Translations under genes and position numbers: made by a program | From: Brassica napus | Taxonomy: Eukaryota; Streptophyta; Magnoliopsida; Brassicales; Brassicaceae | DNA: 64,000 nucleotides | Assembly (NCBI RefSeq): GCF_020379485.1 | Contig: NC_063438.1 | Span: 62,001-126,000, forward strand | Reading direction: 5' to 3' | Notes under the pieces: generated by a model | Seen by the model: only the letters and a program-made list of their open reading frames with translations | What the model was told of the DNA's origin: nothing | The model's database searches: none | Part shown: piece after piece, positions 11,245-22,837 of the stretch | Numbering within the stretch: position 1 is the first letter of the stretch | Layout of the letters: every line of letters begins with the position of its first letter

Positions 11245-11905
11245 AATTCTTCCAAGCCCTCATCATGCAGAATAATGCGGGTAAAATTTTGATCTGACCA
11301 ATATTCCTTAAGAAAAAGCATGATGCTCCCACAATCCTATTAGTATCGTATTTTCTTTACAAACAACTCTTGGTACCTAACCTACCACTTCAAGTTGAGG
11401 GCCAAATCAAGAAGGGCTTCAACTTGACGGATGGTTCGCTTCTTCTCTTGCTGCTTCAACTTACGTGCTATCGCTTCAGGGTCTCCTTTCTTACCAGCTT
11501 CCTCCTCGTCTTCCTCTATTAATCTCACTTCATGCAGCAATGCATCAACTTCTCTTACAAAGTCTACTCTCAGAAGGGTGTTGTCTGTCTCAACGGGGGA
11601 CCGTAACGGTCCTTGATGCTGCAAACACAGCGTATTTGATTCATATTTTTTTTTGGCGCTAAGGTAAGCAAGACAACAAGGAAAAGAAAAAGGACAAAAG
11701 GGAGGCACCATATCAATGTCGAAACCGGGTGGCATTAGAATGCTGAAGGGGTCTTCCCGTGGGAATGTCTCAGCCATTCGTTTTCTGCAGTCTTTCAGCC
11801 AAGCATCGTCTCCAAAGCCATCATGCATGTTTAGAAGATCATTCAGCAGCTTCATCGCAGGACTTGCTTGCCGTTTTAAGATCTCTGTCTGAAATGAGCC
11901 AAATA
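11245..11905. repeat. Direct repeat, left copy of the PAC 3' region (~660 bp)
   Basis: Matches 14366-15027 base for base except for a handful of substitutions and a 1-bp length change in a T run near 11645. Both edges are abrupt: identity starts at 'aattcttcc' and stops after 'gccaaata'. The two copies flank the NYN gene. Confidence 0.92.
11382..11888 (-). pseudogene. PALE CRESS 3' fragment (exons 6-7 only)
   Basis: Copy of the last two PAC exons: 11709-11888, starting at TEILKRQASPAMKLLND, and 11382-11618, ending LLDLALNLKW and stop. It is nearly identical to the intact gene (Glu for Asp in RKRMAETFP). Exons 1-5, the transit peptide and the promoter are absent; upstream sequence diverges at 11906. 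No full protein can be made from it. Transcription into the adjacent NYN promoter region is possible but unproven. Confidence 0.9.
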
Positions 11906-12242
11906 TCAGAAAAAGAAAAGAGAGAGAGAGAGAGTGGTTTTTAATCATCTGACAGAATAAACTAAATGTCTTTGTAACAGACAAAACTACGAATTTATAC
12001 CAAAAAATATTATTAGCTAGTTAAGTTAAGGTGCAATTAAAAATCTCCACAGATTAGAAGCAAAATGATATATTTCCATTTTTTTTTTATAATAATAATA
12101 ATTATTATTAATAGATTATGAGGTAGGCCTGAATGGACCCTTTTTGTTTCCTCTTTCTCTTGGTGCATATAACATGTTAAAAGTCGGAAGGAAACCCTAA
12201 GCAAGAAGCTAAGCTAAAGATCGAGAACTGAGGGTAGGGAAG
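11906..12242 (+). promoter_or_regulatory. 5' flank of the NYN gene
   Basis: Non-coding AT-rich sequence between the left PAC repeat and the NYN start codon, with a GA run near 11915-11935 and an AAT/ATT imperfect palindrome near 12090-12115. It presumably carries the NYN promoter. Confidence 0.4.
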
Positions 12243-14159
12243 ATGTTTAACTACAAGGCTAAGCCTAAGTACGCGAATGCTAAAACGGCGGTGTGGTGGG
12301 ACATGAACTGCTGTCCGGTTCCAGAAGGTTATGATGCTGGTCGGGTTCGGCCGAGTATAGAAGGGGCGCTGAAGGAGTTGGGATACTATGGTCCTGTAAC
12401 CATCACTGCCATGGGCGACCTGACGGAAGCACATCCTCACTTCCTGCAAAGGCTCTCTTCCACTGGAATCGTTGTTCAACACGCCGTCAACGGTTAGTTA
12501 ATTTATCCTCCTCTTGAATTTTTAATTAAGTTTTTTGGAAGTTTTGTGGATTCTTCAAACTTGTCCTTTCACAGCTAGGTTAGCCACACTCGTTTTCAAT
12601 GATTTGATGGAATTCAAAAGAAATAATCTACCACCAGCTACAATAATGCTCATATCCGATAAGTTGGACGGCCAATTGAATTTCCCTCTTGGCCGGAATC
12701 AACAAATTCAAAGTGGATACAACCTTGTTCTGGCGAGTTCATCTGGTGGGTCTCTGCATCGTCTCCACCATACTGCAGATTGGCGCTGGAAAACCCTACT
12801 GGAGGCGGCGGCAGATTCAGTGTCTCAGGACACAACAACAAGTTATGTTCTTCGGAAATGCAGTTCCTCTACCTTGTCGTCATTTGTTTGCAGAGCATGC
12901 AAATTTACTGGCCTAAGCGTTGCAAGTTTCACCAGTCATCTCTCCACTGAAGAACATAAAAAGACGGTAAGTTCACCCTCCTTCCTCGTGCTTGCTTCTT
13001 GTATCAAATACATTGTCTAACTATTTGAATTGATTTCTCAACAGGACAAGGAGGAGAAGAAGAACTTCAGTGTGCCAGACTTCTCACCTTTCATAACAGT
13101 AAAGGCAAGTTTTAACTACTACTTAGTATGTTTTTTTTTTTTTTTTTTCTGACAGTTGTTGGTTTATTGACGTTTTTAGATGAACGACCAAGCCGCGCCT
13201 GAGTACGTGAATTCTAAAACGGCTGTGTGGTGGGACATGGACACCTGTCCACTTCCCGATGGTTACGATGCTCGCCGGGTCCGCCCAAGTATAGAAGGGG
13301 CCTTGAAGGATTTGGGATACTATGGTCCTGTAACCATCAGTGCCATGGGCAACCTGGAAAATGCACATCCTCACGTCCTCCAAGGGCTCTCTTCCACTGG
13401 AATCCTTTTTCAACACACCAGTTTGTTATTTATCCTCCTGAATTTAATTTTTTTTTATCTTTTTTTTAGTAACTTTGGTTTCTTCAACTGTCCTTTTCCT
13501 TTGTTCATACAGCTAGGGTACGCTCATATATTTATCATGATTTGAGGATGTTCAAAGTTGATAATCCACCACCAGCTACAATAATGCTCATATCTGATCA
13601 AGTGGAACCCGTGTTGTCTATCTTCCTTTCTCTGGATCAACAAAAGAGTTACTACAACCTTGTTCTGGCACGTACATTTACTCCTCCGAGTATGTCATGT
13701 CTCTGCCATACTGCAGACATGTCTCTGCCATACTGCAGAGTGGCTCTGGCAAACCCTACTGGCTAGGTCTCCGGAGACAACAAGTTGTGTTCTTCGCAAC
13801 TCTGCCTCGTCATTTCTTTGCGGATCATGCAACTTTACTGCCCTAAGCGTTACAGATTTCAGCAGGCATCAAGTAAGTTCATCCCTCATCTCTCTCTTAC
13901 TTGCTTGCATCAGTTTGCATTTTTCTTTGTCTAAACTATTTGAGAGTTTCTCAACAGGAGTTTTTTTCTATCAAGTCTAGCCTGCCAGAGGACAGTGACG
14001 AGGGCGAGGAATCAATGGCAAAGGCAAGTTTTAATTCTAATTGGTTTTAATTGGTTTTCACAGTCCAAGCATCATCTCTCCAAAATACTCATTTCTTCAA
14101 AACAATTGTTGCAGATTCCAAAGCGAAAACGTTCGAGGAAGAAAAAGCATTCCGGATGA
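12243..14159 (+). CDS. Two-module NYN endonuclease with C2H2-like fingers; second module frameshifted
   Basis: NYN (PIN-like) domain protein of the plant family annotated as 'putative endonuclease or glycosyl hydrolase with C2H2 zinc finger', related to MARF1/limkain-b1 RNases. Module 1 exons: 12243-12492, 12575-12966, 13045-13104. Module 2 exons: 13180-13420, 13513-13872, 13958-14023, 14115-14159. Each module opens with a near-identical NYN start (AKTAVWWDMNCCPVPEGYDA / SKTAVWWDMDTCPLPDGYDA), then PPATIMLISD and YNLVLA, then a finger (CRACKFTGLSVASFTSH / CGSCNFTALSVTDFSRH). The tail IPKRKRSRKKKHSG looks like a nuclear localisation signal. Splicing 13104 to 13180 keeps frame, so the unit can be one gene. 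A 22-bp tandem duplication in exon 5 shifts the frame to a stop at 13764-13766, removing the second finger and basic tail. Two tandem single-module genes are the alternative reading. Confidence 0.75.
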
Positions 14160-14365
14160 CTCATGTACTTCTTTTTAATAGGCGTCCCCTCCCGGCGTGG
14201 CCGCCCATGATAATCTTAAGCCTTCAACAAAGATAAATGGTTGCACGAGTGTGTGATAAGATCAGTTTTTATTTTATTTCCCGTTTCTGTCTTTTGTGTT
14301 CCCAGGGATGATTTGATTTGAGGAGGACTCGTTTGAAGTTCATTTTTATATGGATTGCAATGGAT

Positions 14366-15027
14366 AATTCTTCCAAGCCCTCATCATGCAGAATAATGCG
14401 GGTAAAATTTTGATCTGACCAATATTCCTTAAGAAAAAGCATGATGCTCCCACAATCCTATTAGTATCGTATTTTCTTTACAAACAACTCTTGGTACCTA
14501 ACCTACCACTTCAAGTTGAGGGCCAAATCAAGAAGGGCTTCAACTTGACGGATGGTTCGCTTCTTCTCTTGCTGCTTCAACTTACGTGCTATCGCTTCAG
14601 GGTCTCCTTTCTTACCAGCTTCCTCCTCGTCTTCCTCTATTAATCTCACTTCATGCAGCAATGCATCAACTTCTCTTACAAAGTCTACTCTTAGAAGGGT
14701 GTTGTCTGTCTCAACGGGCGACCGTAACGGTCCTTGATGCTGCAAACACAGCGTATTTGATTCATATTTTTTTTTTGGCGCTAAGGTAAGCAAGACAACA
14801 AGGAAAAGAAAAAGGACAAAAGGGAGGCACCATATCAATGTCGAAACCGGGTGGCATTAGAATGCTGAAGGGGTCTTCCCGTGGGAATGTGTCAGCCATT
14901 CGTTTTCTGCAGTCTTTGAGCCAAGCATCGTCTCCAAAGCCATCATGCATGTTTAGAAGATCATTCAGCAGTTTCATCGCAGGACTAGCTTGCCGCTTTA
15001 AGATCTCTGTCTGGAATGAGCCAAATA
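14366..15027. repeat. Direct repeat, right (original) copy of the PAC 3' region
   Basis: Covers PAC exons 6-7, the intron between them and ~140 bp of 3' flank. It is the source or partner of 11245-11905. Continuity into the complete gene on its right shows that this is the ancestral copy. Confidence 0.92.
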
Positions 15028-16025
15028 GATAGATAGATATAAGGATTCACTTTCAACCCAAGTACCTGGAGGGAGACGCTAATCCTAAGATAATAGTTTC
15101 ATGACACAAGAATGAGCAGGACAGCTTCCAAGTTCAAAGATGTATGGCATCAGCAGCTCAAGATCTTGTATACAAAAACAGAAACGCATACCTCGACTCT
15201 TCTATACAAGAGATCAAGACTTCTTATAGCGTCCTTCTCGTCCTGAAGGACACACACAATACAAGACCACAGAATCACACATGTCTGATTAGGCAAAAAA
15301 AGAGAAATTAATGATGAAGAAACGCATATGACAAGGAACACATCTAACATCACGGCGAGCAAGGTCAAGCCGGTTCCATATGATCATGAGAACAAGCTCG
15401 TCCAGTTCTCCTTTCTCAGCAGCTTCTTCAATTCTCTGATACAAAATTATTCACTAACCAATCAGACTTGACTCTAACTTCTTCTTGCTGTTTTATTTAA
15501 TGATTATTTGTATTTAACCTCTTCGACTTCCTCAGCAGCAGTGATGAAGCTGGAGACGAGCTTTCTAGCTTTCCTCAAGTCTTCCTCAGGAAATTCCTTC
15601 AACCTCAAACCGATTTCACGGTACTCTTCAATCTTTCTCTCTTCTTCTTCTTCTTCCTCCCGCTGCATCCGCCGCAATTCTTTCGTCTTCTCCCTCTGCC
15701 GAGCTTGCCATTCCTGTCATCATCAAAAACTCTAAATTCAGATTCAAACAACAAAAAGGCACCAACATACATACATACATCATCATAATACTCCGGTGGC
15801 ATTCCTTCTAGAAGCACTTCTTCTTTCCCCGAGCATCTTCTTCTCAATTTTACTGATACATCAAACCGTGCATAAGAATTTAGTCAATCAGGAACTGATT
15901 TGAAGCAGCAAGGACACACCTGAGGGTGAGGGCTCTGTCTTCTTCTTCAAGGCTACCCTAGCCGAATCAGGCCGACGACTGAACAGAGGAGGTGCTAACG
16001 TTAGCACCAACGACGTCGACGCCAT
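14503..16025 (-). CDS. PAC: PALE CRESS plastid protein
   Basis: Plastid protein needed for chloroplast development; in Arabidopsis it binds plastid RNA and supports 50S ribosome biogenesis. Seven minus-strand exons, 15920-16025, 15779-15852, 15519-15713, 15349-15435, 15192-15242, 14831-15010 and 14503-14739, join in frame to 309 residues. The first ~35 residues (MASTSLVLTLAPPLFSRRPD) are Ser/Leu/Arg-rich with few acids, as in a chloroplast transit peptide. A charged coiled-coil follows (WQARQREKTKELRRMQREEE, then REIGLRLKEFPEEDLRKARK). The C-terminal half includes RQASPAMKLLNDLLNMHDG and ends LDLALNLKW. All introns are GT-AG and no disruption is seen. Its last two exons are duplicated at 11245-11905. 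It lies head-to-tail with REF4, which is upstream on the same strand. Confidence 0.95.
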
Positions 16026-16100
16026 GGTCCTCCTCGAGCTTCGACTCCGCCTCCGTAATCCTCTTCTAAATGTCCCGAGTTTATATTATCTATATCACAT

Positions 16101-16136
16101 TCTTTTCTTTTCTTTTCTTTTCTTTTCTTTTCTTTT
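16101..16136. repeat. (TTTTC)n microsatellite
   Basis: About seven perfect TTTTC units between the PAC start codon and the REF4 stop codon, in the PAC promoter. Confidence 0.9.
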
Positions 16137-16468
16137 GGTCGACTTATTTATCTATCTATCACATTTTACTCCCCTTAGTTTTAAATTTCTCAAATAATAC
16201 CCCCGTTAATGTTGTAATCTGTCACATTTTACTTCCCTTAGTTTCAATTTCTCAAATAAAACCACCGTAGGCCGTAGTGAGTAATATAACCAATCTTACC
16301 ACATTTAGTTTCGCACTTCGAAATTTTAGCCCCCGCCTAGTTGATTGTGTCTCACACCAGACCTGGAATCTTGAGATGGTGCGAACGATGTTACTCAAAA
16401 TGTTATATAACAAAGCTAATTTGAAAAATACAAGTGATGATGATCACAGTTTCGATATAAACCCATGA

Positions 16469-16471
<3 letters not shown>

Positions 16472-16499
<28 letters not shown>
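16472..16499. repeat. (GA)n microsatellite in REF4 3' flank
   Basis: Uninterrupted GA dinucleotides ending 8 bp from the REF4 stop codon, so probably inside the REF4 3' UTR. Confidence 0.9.
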
Positions 16500-16506
16500 C
16501 GTAAAG

Positions 16507-19500
16507 CTAAAGTTGATGGCAAGTCTCGACAATGAGTTCGGTAGCTGTACCCATAGTCCCAAGGCCGCCGGCACATAGTAGAGCGAGAGCCAAGTCTTGC
16601 TCATTCCACTGCCTCAGACTTTTGCTTAGCCTCTTTACCACTTCCACATCCACCTCTAGCACCCAAGCCGGCGTGCATTGCACCATCAGGCTCACAAAGC
16701 CAGTTACGTAAGCTTGCCATGTGGCCCAGTCGCAACCTAGCGATATCTTCCCTTCCAAAGCACTCACCACGAACTCCAAATGCAGCCACAGAACCCTTGG
16801 CCGACGTTTTGAGGCAGGAGATGACGAGTCCACTCCCCAAGCGAATGCACTGCTCAGGATTGCAAAGTAGGCCAACGCATAGCCTCTTAGCATCGGTACC
16901 ATACCTCCCAACTCGTCTTCTTCTCCGTGAACTGAGATGAACCAAGATGGTAATGTCTCCTTGATCAGAGCCTGAACCAGATTCAGGCCACCGGAGATCC
17001 ACACCAAGGAAGCTCCCAGTGAAGCTGCCAGTTTGACACGTGTCATCGCCTGAGAGAGTGAAACCTGTCCAATCCCATACCTCAGACCATCTTTCGTTTT
17101 CTTCAGTTGCTCCGCGGTGGTGGCGATGCTCTTCACAGAGAACATCAGAAGGGAGAGGATTTCTTCTGTCAGGAACATGACGTCTCTGATTGATCGGTGC
17201 ACTTTTATGTACAAGATTCCTGGTGCAGCTGTGGAGATTCCACCAGAGTAAAGAGAGCCAAATCCATGGCCAAGGAGTGCGCCCACTCCCCCATAGCTGC
17301 AGAGTTGGGAGGTAGGCGTTAGACTAAGAGTGCAAGTGAAGCAGCTTCTGAGGAGCTGAATAACAGCATCGCTGTTGTGGTGGAACACAGTTCTGGACGC
17401 TGAGAAGATAAGAAAGTCGCTCCAGCGCTTCACTTTCTGGGTCCACAGCGATGTCACAATCGGCATGCAGGGCCAGGGGCAAGCGGCAGCAAGGGCGTCC
17501 AAGGCCGGTCCGACAAGCACAAGGAAGCGCTCTGTTGCTTTTTCGAGCTTATAGGTTATAGTGAGGCTGACAAGTGCAGCGAGAGGCAACGGAAGTGTAG
17601 CCGCAGAGATTCCATCTGCAAAGACGGATGTGTTTCAACAATTAGAGTTTAAGCAGCGTAATCATTGTTTTGACTTGTTCTAGCGTCTTATATTCACATT
17701 TTCTCCTGCACATGCAATTTTACAGATATGAAAACTGTTTATAGGTATAAGGCTACCATGTTCGAATATCAAAGAACCGGCGAATATATATTGTCGTGAG
17801 CGAGAAGAAAAAGCATTACCTGCCGGAAGCCTTGGGACGTCAACGCCAGTAGCTGCTAAGATCAACTCTATCTGTTGCTCAACGCTTGCTAAATTTGCTG
17901 CAGGACTAGGCCAATCAGTTCCGTTCATGGAAACTGGCTTCCACAGACCTCGTGTTACTTCCGAAGAAAAGTAGCTAACCATGGTTCCTAGTGTTGCTGG
18001 CAGAAAGTCGGCAAGGGTTTTAAGACCTGAAAGAAATCAAAGGGACAGATTTAGATCATGCCCCCACCCAGTATTAGCTGCGTTTTAGAAAATAGTTTAT
18101 TGTGCATCCATACAGTTGGCTCTAAAACAGCATGTAATATAATGCTGGTGACCGTCAGATTTAGGGATTTGTGTAATCCCCTTGTCCAAATTGGGGACAT
18201 TAAGGTGTCAATTTCTATAGGTTCAGGAGGATGGAGAAACCTGTCGCTAATTCCCGGGGAGAGAGTGATCCATGAGCACAGGCAGTAAGAGCAGCATCAA
18301 GCACAAACGGGGCCGCTTCCAAGATATCCCATGCAGGTATCTTGAGTTGATCGGAAGAGTCGTCCACCCCTGAAGTAGATAAACTACTGCTTCCGGAAGA
18401 TGGAGTCAGTGACTGACTACCACCTTTATTTGCCTTCTTGAACATCATGCTAAGTAGGGAATCAACAATGTGATGCACTGGGCTTCCGGTCTTTAGTTCA
18501 GAGAGAATCGAAGCCATGCATTCCTGATGCTGCCGATACCACTGTTTCAGTCTGGGGAATGAATCCATGAAGATGGGATCCACAGAGATATCTATGACTT
18601 TTGAAAATCTTCGACGTGCCATGCGGTCCTTTGGGGACTTTCCAAAACATTCTAGACGGCAGTTTCTCACTAGCAAAAGATATTCAGGGCTTGATTGAGG
18701 GCCCACCGGCGGAACATCTCCCAAGACATAATCTAGTGGTGGGTGGTCAAATCTCCATAACCTTAGAAGAAGTATAAATGCAGTGGAGAAAACAGCATGA
18801 GAGGAGATTACTTCGCCAGTTGGGAGAGTCCACGTGATGTTCGGAATGCCAGAGCCAAATGCTTCACAGATTGGCATCAAAGCACCAGCTAGCAAGGGGA
18901 CCTGGCAAAGAACACCATAAATACAATTTGATCGAAAGAAGCACCTTCTTATTTATTGTCAGGTAACATAAGTTAAAGAACATGAAAATAGGGTAAAGTC
19001 AACAAACCTACCACACCGTGCAATGAGAATATCTGAACACAATCTACGGGTGATATCCCTACAAGAAGAACGTTAAGGAATGGGGCACAGTTGATAAGAT
19101 GGCTATAACTCCCAGAAATATTAGCTGGCGCCTGAGGCGAGAGTAAAGTTACAATGAAGATGATAACATGCTCCTGAAATTAATCAGAGATGTGGTCAAA
19201 CATAAAAGATGAGGAGGCTCCAGAAAGAAGATCTCTGTGGACCAATTTGCAACAAAGAACTATCTAGAAAATGCAGATCACAGATACAGAATTGAAATGC
19301 CAAACATACCTGTATGCTCCAACCCCGAAATAGAGATGCTCCACAGAGAATAGAAGCCGCAGCTATCTTCTCATCTTCTGAACCAGTAGTTGCAACCTCG
19401 TAAATCTTTTCGATCTCTGCTAAGCTTCCATCATATTAATGAGATCAATTTCAGTTGCCTTACAACTGAGAAAGTTAACTAAAAAAGGCGAGCTCCACTT

Positions 19501-22493
19501 ATGGAGACTTGGAAGCACACGATATTCTAGGTAAGAAAACATGCAATGCTATAAATATGTTTTTCCTACTAATACCCACTTTAACCAATTACCTAAAGAG
19601 AAAAATAAACAAAGATCGATCATAGATTTTAACATACCTAGAAGCTGGAGTTGTGATTAGTGAATTTGTCAATGATGGTGTTAGAGAAGAACCCTTCATC
19701 ACTAGAGACCAACAAGAAACATTTCCGGCAACACCTTGAGGCACTTGATTGGTTCCCCCATTTGCGAACCTCGGCCAGAGATATGCAGATGTGTCCAACA
19801 GATTTCTGGAGATACAAGCTTCCACTACCAGATGGCGCATGTTACCAGCTGCGGCAACGCATGTCACAATTACAAACCAATCACATTCAACAAGAAGCTA
19901 AAAGTTCAAAATGATGAAGAATAACAAGCCAACAATAATGGGACTAGAGAGACTACGAATAAACAACCCAAATGAATAACTTGAAACCGTCAAAACACCA
20001 CATAAAACCAGAGTAGATACACAAACAGAAAAAGAAAAAAAAAACAACTTCCGAGTAAATAAGGAAAACCGCACTCTTGGTGAGAGTTCAAAACCAGAAT
20101 GCTGGCGCAAAATAACATTGAGAGAGTAGATGGCATATTTACTTACAGCAGCCACTTGCAGATTCGTTCATGCTTGTATTTTCGTAAGATCCACTACCAT
20201 TTGTAATGCCGGAAATGAACATAACTGCTTTAGCAGCAGCTTGATTAGCAACCGACTGTACCGAAAGAGGCGGTGTCAGCAAGCTTTCATAATCACCAAG
20301 TTGTTGTAAGCTATTGACTAATCCCTGTCGGCATTTTCCTTTTTTCTCTTTCCACTGGTTGCTTGGGCTAGATGCAGTTTGATCAATCCACTGACTTTCT
20401 TCTTCTTCAATGATGTTGGCAACTGCAAGTGGAGTGACGGATAGCAATACACAAAGAAAAGTGTCGGTGCGGGGCACGGGACCCTCGATTGGATCTCTTT
20501 CCTTCAAATTACAACATATTGGTCAATTAAAGATACTGCATAAGGCGCAACATTGTCACTATATGACCTTCTAATTATGAATCTCGTATAAGTTCTATTG
20601 TGAAACGTAATTGGTGCTTCAACATATGTTACTACTTATTTCAGATCCATGAAGTAGCGCAGACAATGATTCTCCTAGAAGCCCCAAGACAAGAACAACC
20701 TATTCTAGGCTAGGAGCCTAAAATTCTTAGCAGTTGTTCAGAATAGATCCTTACCCTTTGCACAAGGCGTAAGGCTGCTAGCCATAGAGCTAGAAAGGCA
20801 TCATGCCATGTTGTACTATTAACTGCCTGCAGTGCTTTTACAAGACCTGCAGATATTTTCTGATGTTCAAATAAAAGCACATAATAATACGTATGTAGAT
20901 ATTTGCGAGAGGAGAAATGCAAGAAGGACAATAGAGATAAATGTACTAGCACCAGTTAGATTTTCGACAGCGCTGGCCGCTGCAGCTTGTGTTCCATCCA
21001 TTATGTCTTCGAAGAAAAGATCAATGGGCAGCCAGAGTGCAGAACCGCTAGTCCCATGATGCTGACTAGTCAATGCTAAGATAGAACCAGAGGAAAGAAG
21101 CGCATGGAATTCTCCTCGTGGGATTATCTTGCTCTCCATTTCCAGGAATTTACTTGTATGAGAGGCCAAGTATGTAAGGGCTTCTGGATTAATATGTTTC
21201 GAGTTCCTCACTACCAATGATTTGGTTGTCAGCACACTGAAACGCTGACTGAAATCTTCCCAATGGGTTGGCCTGAAGAGAAAGAAAGCTTAGAGGGCTT
21301 GATTGAGAAAGATGTGAAGAAGTTGTTACATTTCAATTTTTTTTTTTTTTTTTAAAAACATATTTTCACCAAGCCAGCAGAGTCCAGGATGATAAGGATC
21401 AGACGAGCAATAGAAAAAATAAGGGGTACAGTTAAAGGTCTTACATATTTTGACTAGCCAGGTGAAGAATCCTCGAAGTTACTTCATTCTGCAAAAGAAA
21501 TTGGATTAGGGTGATAGCCATTTCAGTGTTGGCTTTCTCTAGTACACCATGGTTGTCATTTCTCTTAAGCAGCCCATCAATTTCCATGTCGTGCGGCCAA
21601 TTAGACCTCTGATTAGAAGTTAGCTCTAAAAGCCCTTCATCGTCTAGGGAAGCATCAACTAGTTGCCAGACAATGGAGAAGACAAAAGCAAGGAGAATAC
21701 TTCCGGGTTCTTGATTTGGTAAACCAAAGATTTCAGAAAGATGGAGGATATCATCGATGGAATTCATTGTCCTGTTCATTTCAAAATTTGACTAAAATGA
21801 GTATTATGATTGCTCAGATAAAAAAAAAAGTGTATGAGTGCAAGATTTAAGCAAACCGATATAAATTGAGGAAAAGGAAGGAACCTGTGATATCCTGAAC
21901 CTCTAATTAGAGGCATGAGGGAGAATGCATGTCTCTTTAGGAGTTCCAAATAGAGCCTATAGGCTGCGGGATGATGCTTTCTGTTTGGGATTACCCTAAA
22001 TATAAAAAAAAAAAAGAGAATTAACAAAGACGGTCATGAGACTGTTGTTTCAAGCGAAAGAAGTAGAGAGATACAACAGACGACGTTTGAGGGGATATAA
22101 AGTAGTAGCATAATAATGATTCCATACGACAAGCAAAGGAATTAACTGATTCCATCCAGAAATCCTCTGTGCAGGGGAGAAATTTAAATCGAAAATCATG
22201 ATGGTTTACCTGTGGGAGAGAAGGGCGAGGACAAGTAGAGGAGGGACGATAGTGACGGTTATAGCCTTTTCGAGAAGCTTCCAGGAAAGAGGAGTGTGGT
22301 TTTCCCAGAAGATGTGGGAGACGAGGAGGTGAGCGAGGTCTGGTGAGGGAAGGGAGATTCCAGCAGCCGAGAGGGTCAAGCGAAGCTCAAGAGCCCACTG
22401 AAGCGGATCCACGTTCTTCTCCTCGGCCGACCTAATCACCGACGTTACCGACTCCCACAGACTCTCTTGCGAATCCAGCGGAGCCACGGCCAT
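16507..22493 (-). CDS. REF4: Mediator subunit 33 (REF4-like)
   Basis: Large tail subunit of Mediator; REF4/MED33B and its paralogue repress phenylpropanoid (lignin precursor) biosynthesis in Arabidopsis. Twelve minus-strand exons: 22210-22493, 21885-21995, 21445-21771, 20953-21272, 20755-20846, 20147-20501, 19638-19848, 19310-19424, 19012-19173, 18241-18901, 17820-18026 and 16507-17615. They sum to 3954 nt, in frame, 1317 residues, close to family length. Landmarks: MAVAPLDSQESLWESVTSVI at the start, RKHHPAAYRLYLELLKRHAF, MNSIDDILHLSEIFGLP, TTWHDAFLALWLAALRLVQR, LVVEACISRNLLDTSAYLWP and ELIVETCHQL at the end. The protein is mostly helical with hydrophobic stretches that are not transmembrane in this family. 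All introns are GT-AG. Gene order PAC-REF4-exonuclease matches Arabidopsis. Confidence 0.95.
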
Positions 22494-22837
22494 AGTGATT
22501 TTGATTTTGATTTTGATTAGTCTTCCTTCTCACCCCGTCGTCGTCGTCGTCGCTTAATTTGGTTTTATAAGGGTTTTTTCTTCTAAACGAATATTTTTCT
22601 TATACGTAAGAGCCAGGTGGACTTTTATCAAAGGTGAGAATACAGTCGTTTTAGTTTAGTACCCCCACTAATTTGAATTGAATACCCAGGAGGAGGAGCC
22701 TATCCTTTTCTTTATACAAGTTCCTAAAGGAGAGAGCTGTTGTTATCGCCAGCCAGTCACACAAAAGCAGTTGCTTAAATCCAAAAGGAAAATGAGTTAC
22801 ATCAAAGAGGAGCTCTATTTATGAGAAACTTGGATTT
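22494..22837. other. REF4 promoter and 3' flank of exonuclease copy 1
   Basis: Short spacer upstream of REF4 (minus strand) and downstream of the exonuclease stop codon. A CGT trinucleotide run lies at about 22538-22553. No gene. Confidence 0.5.
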
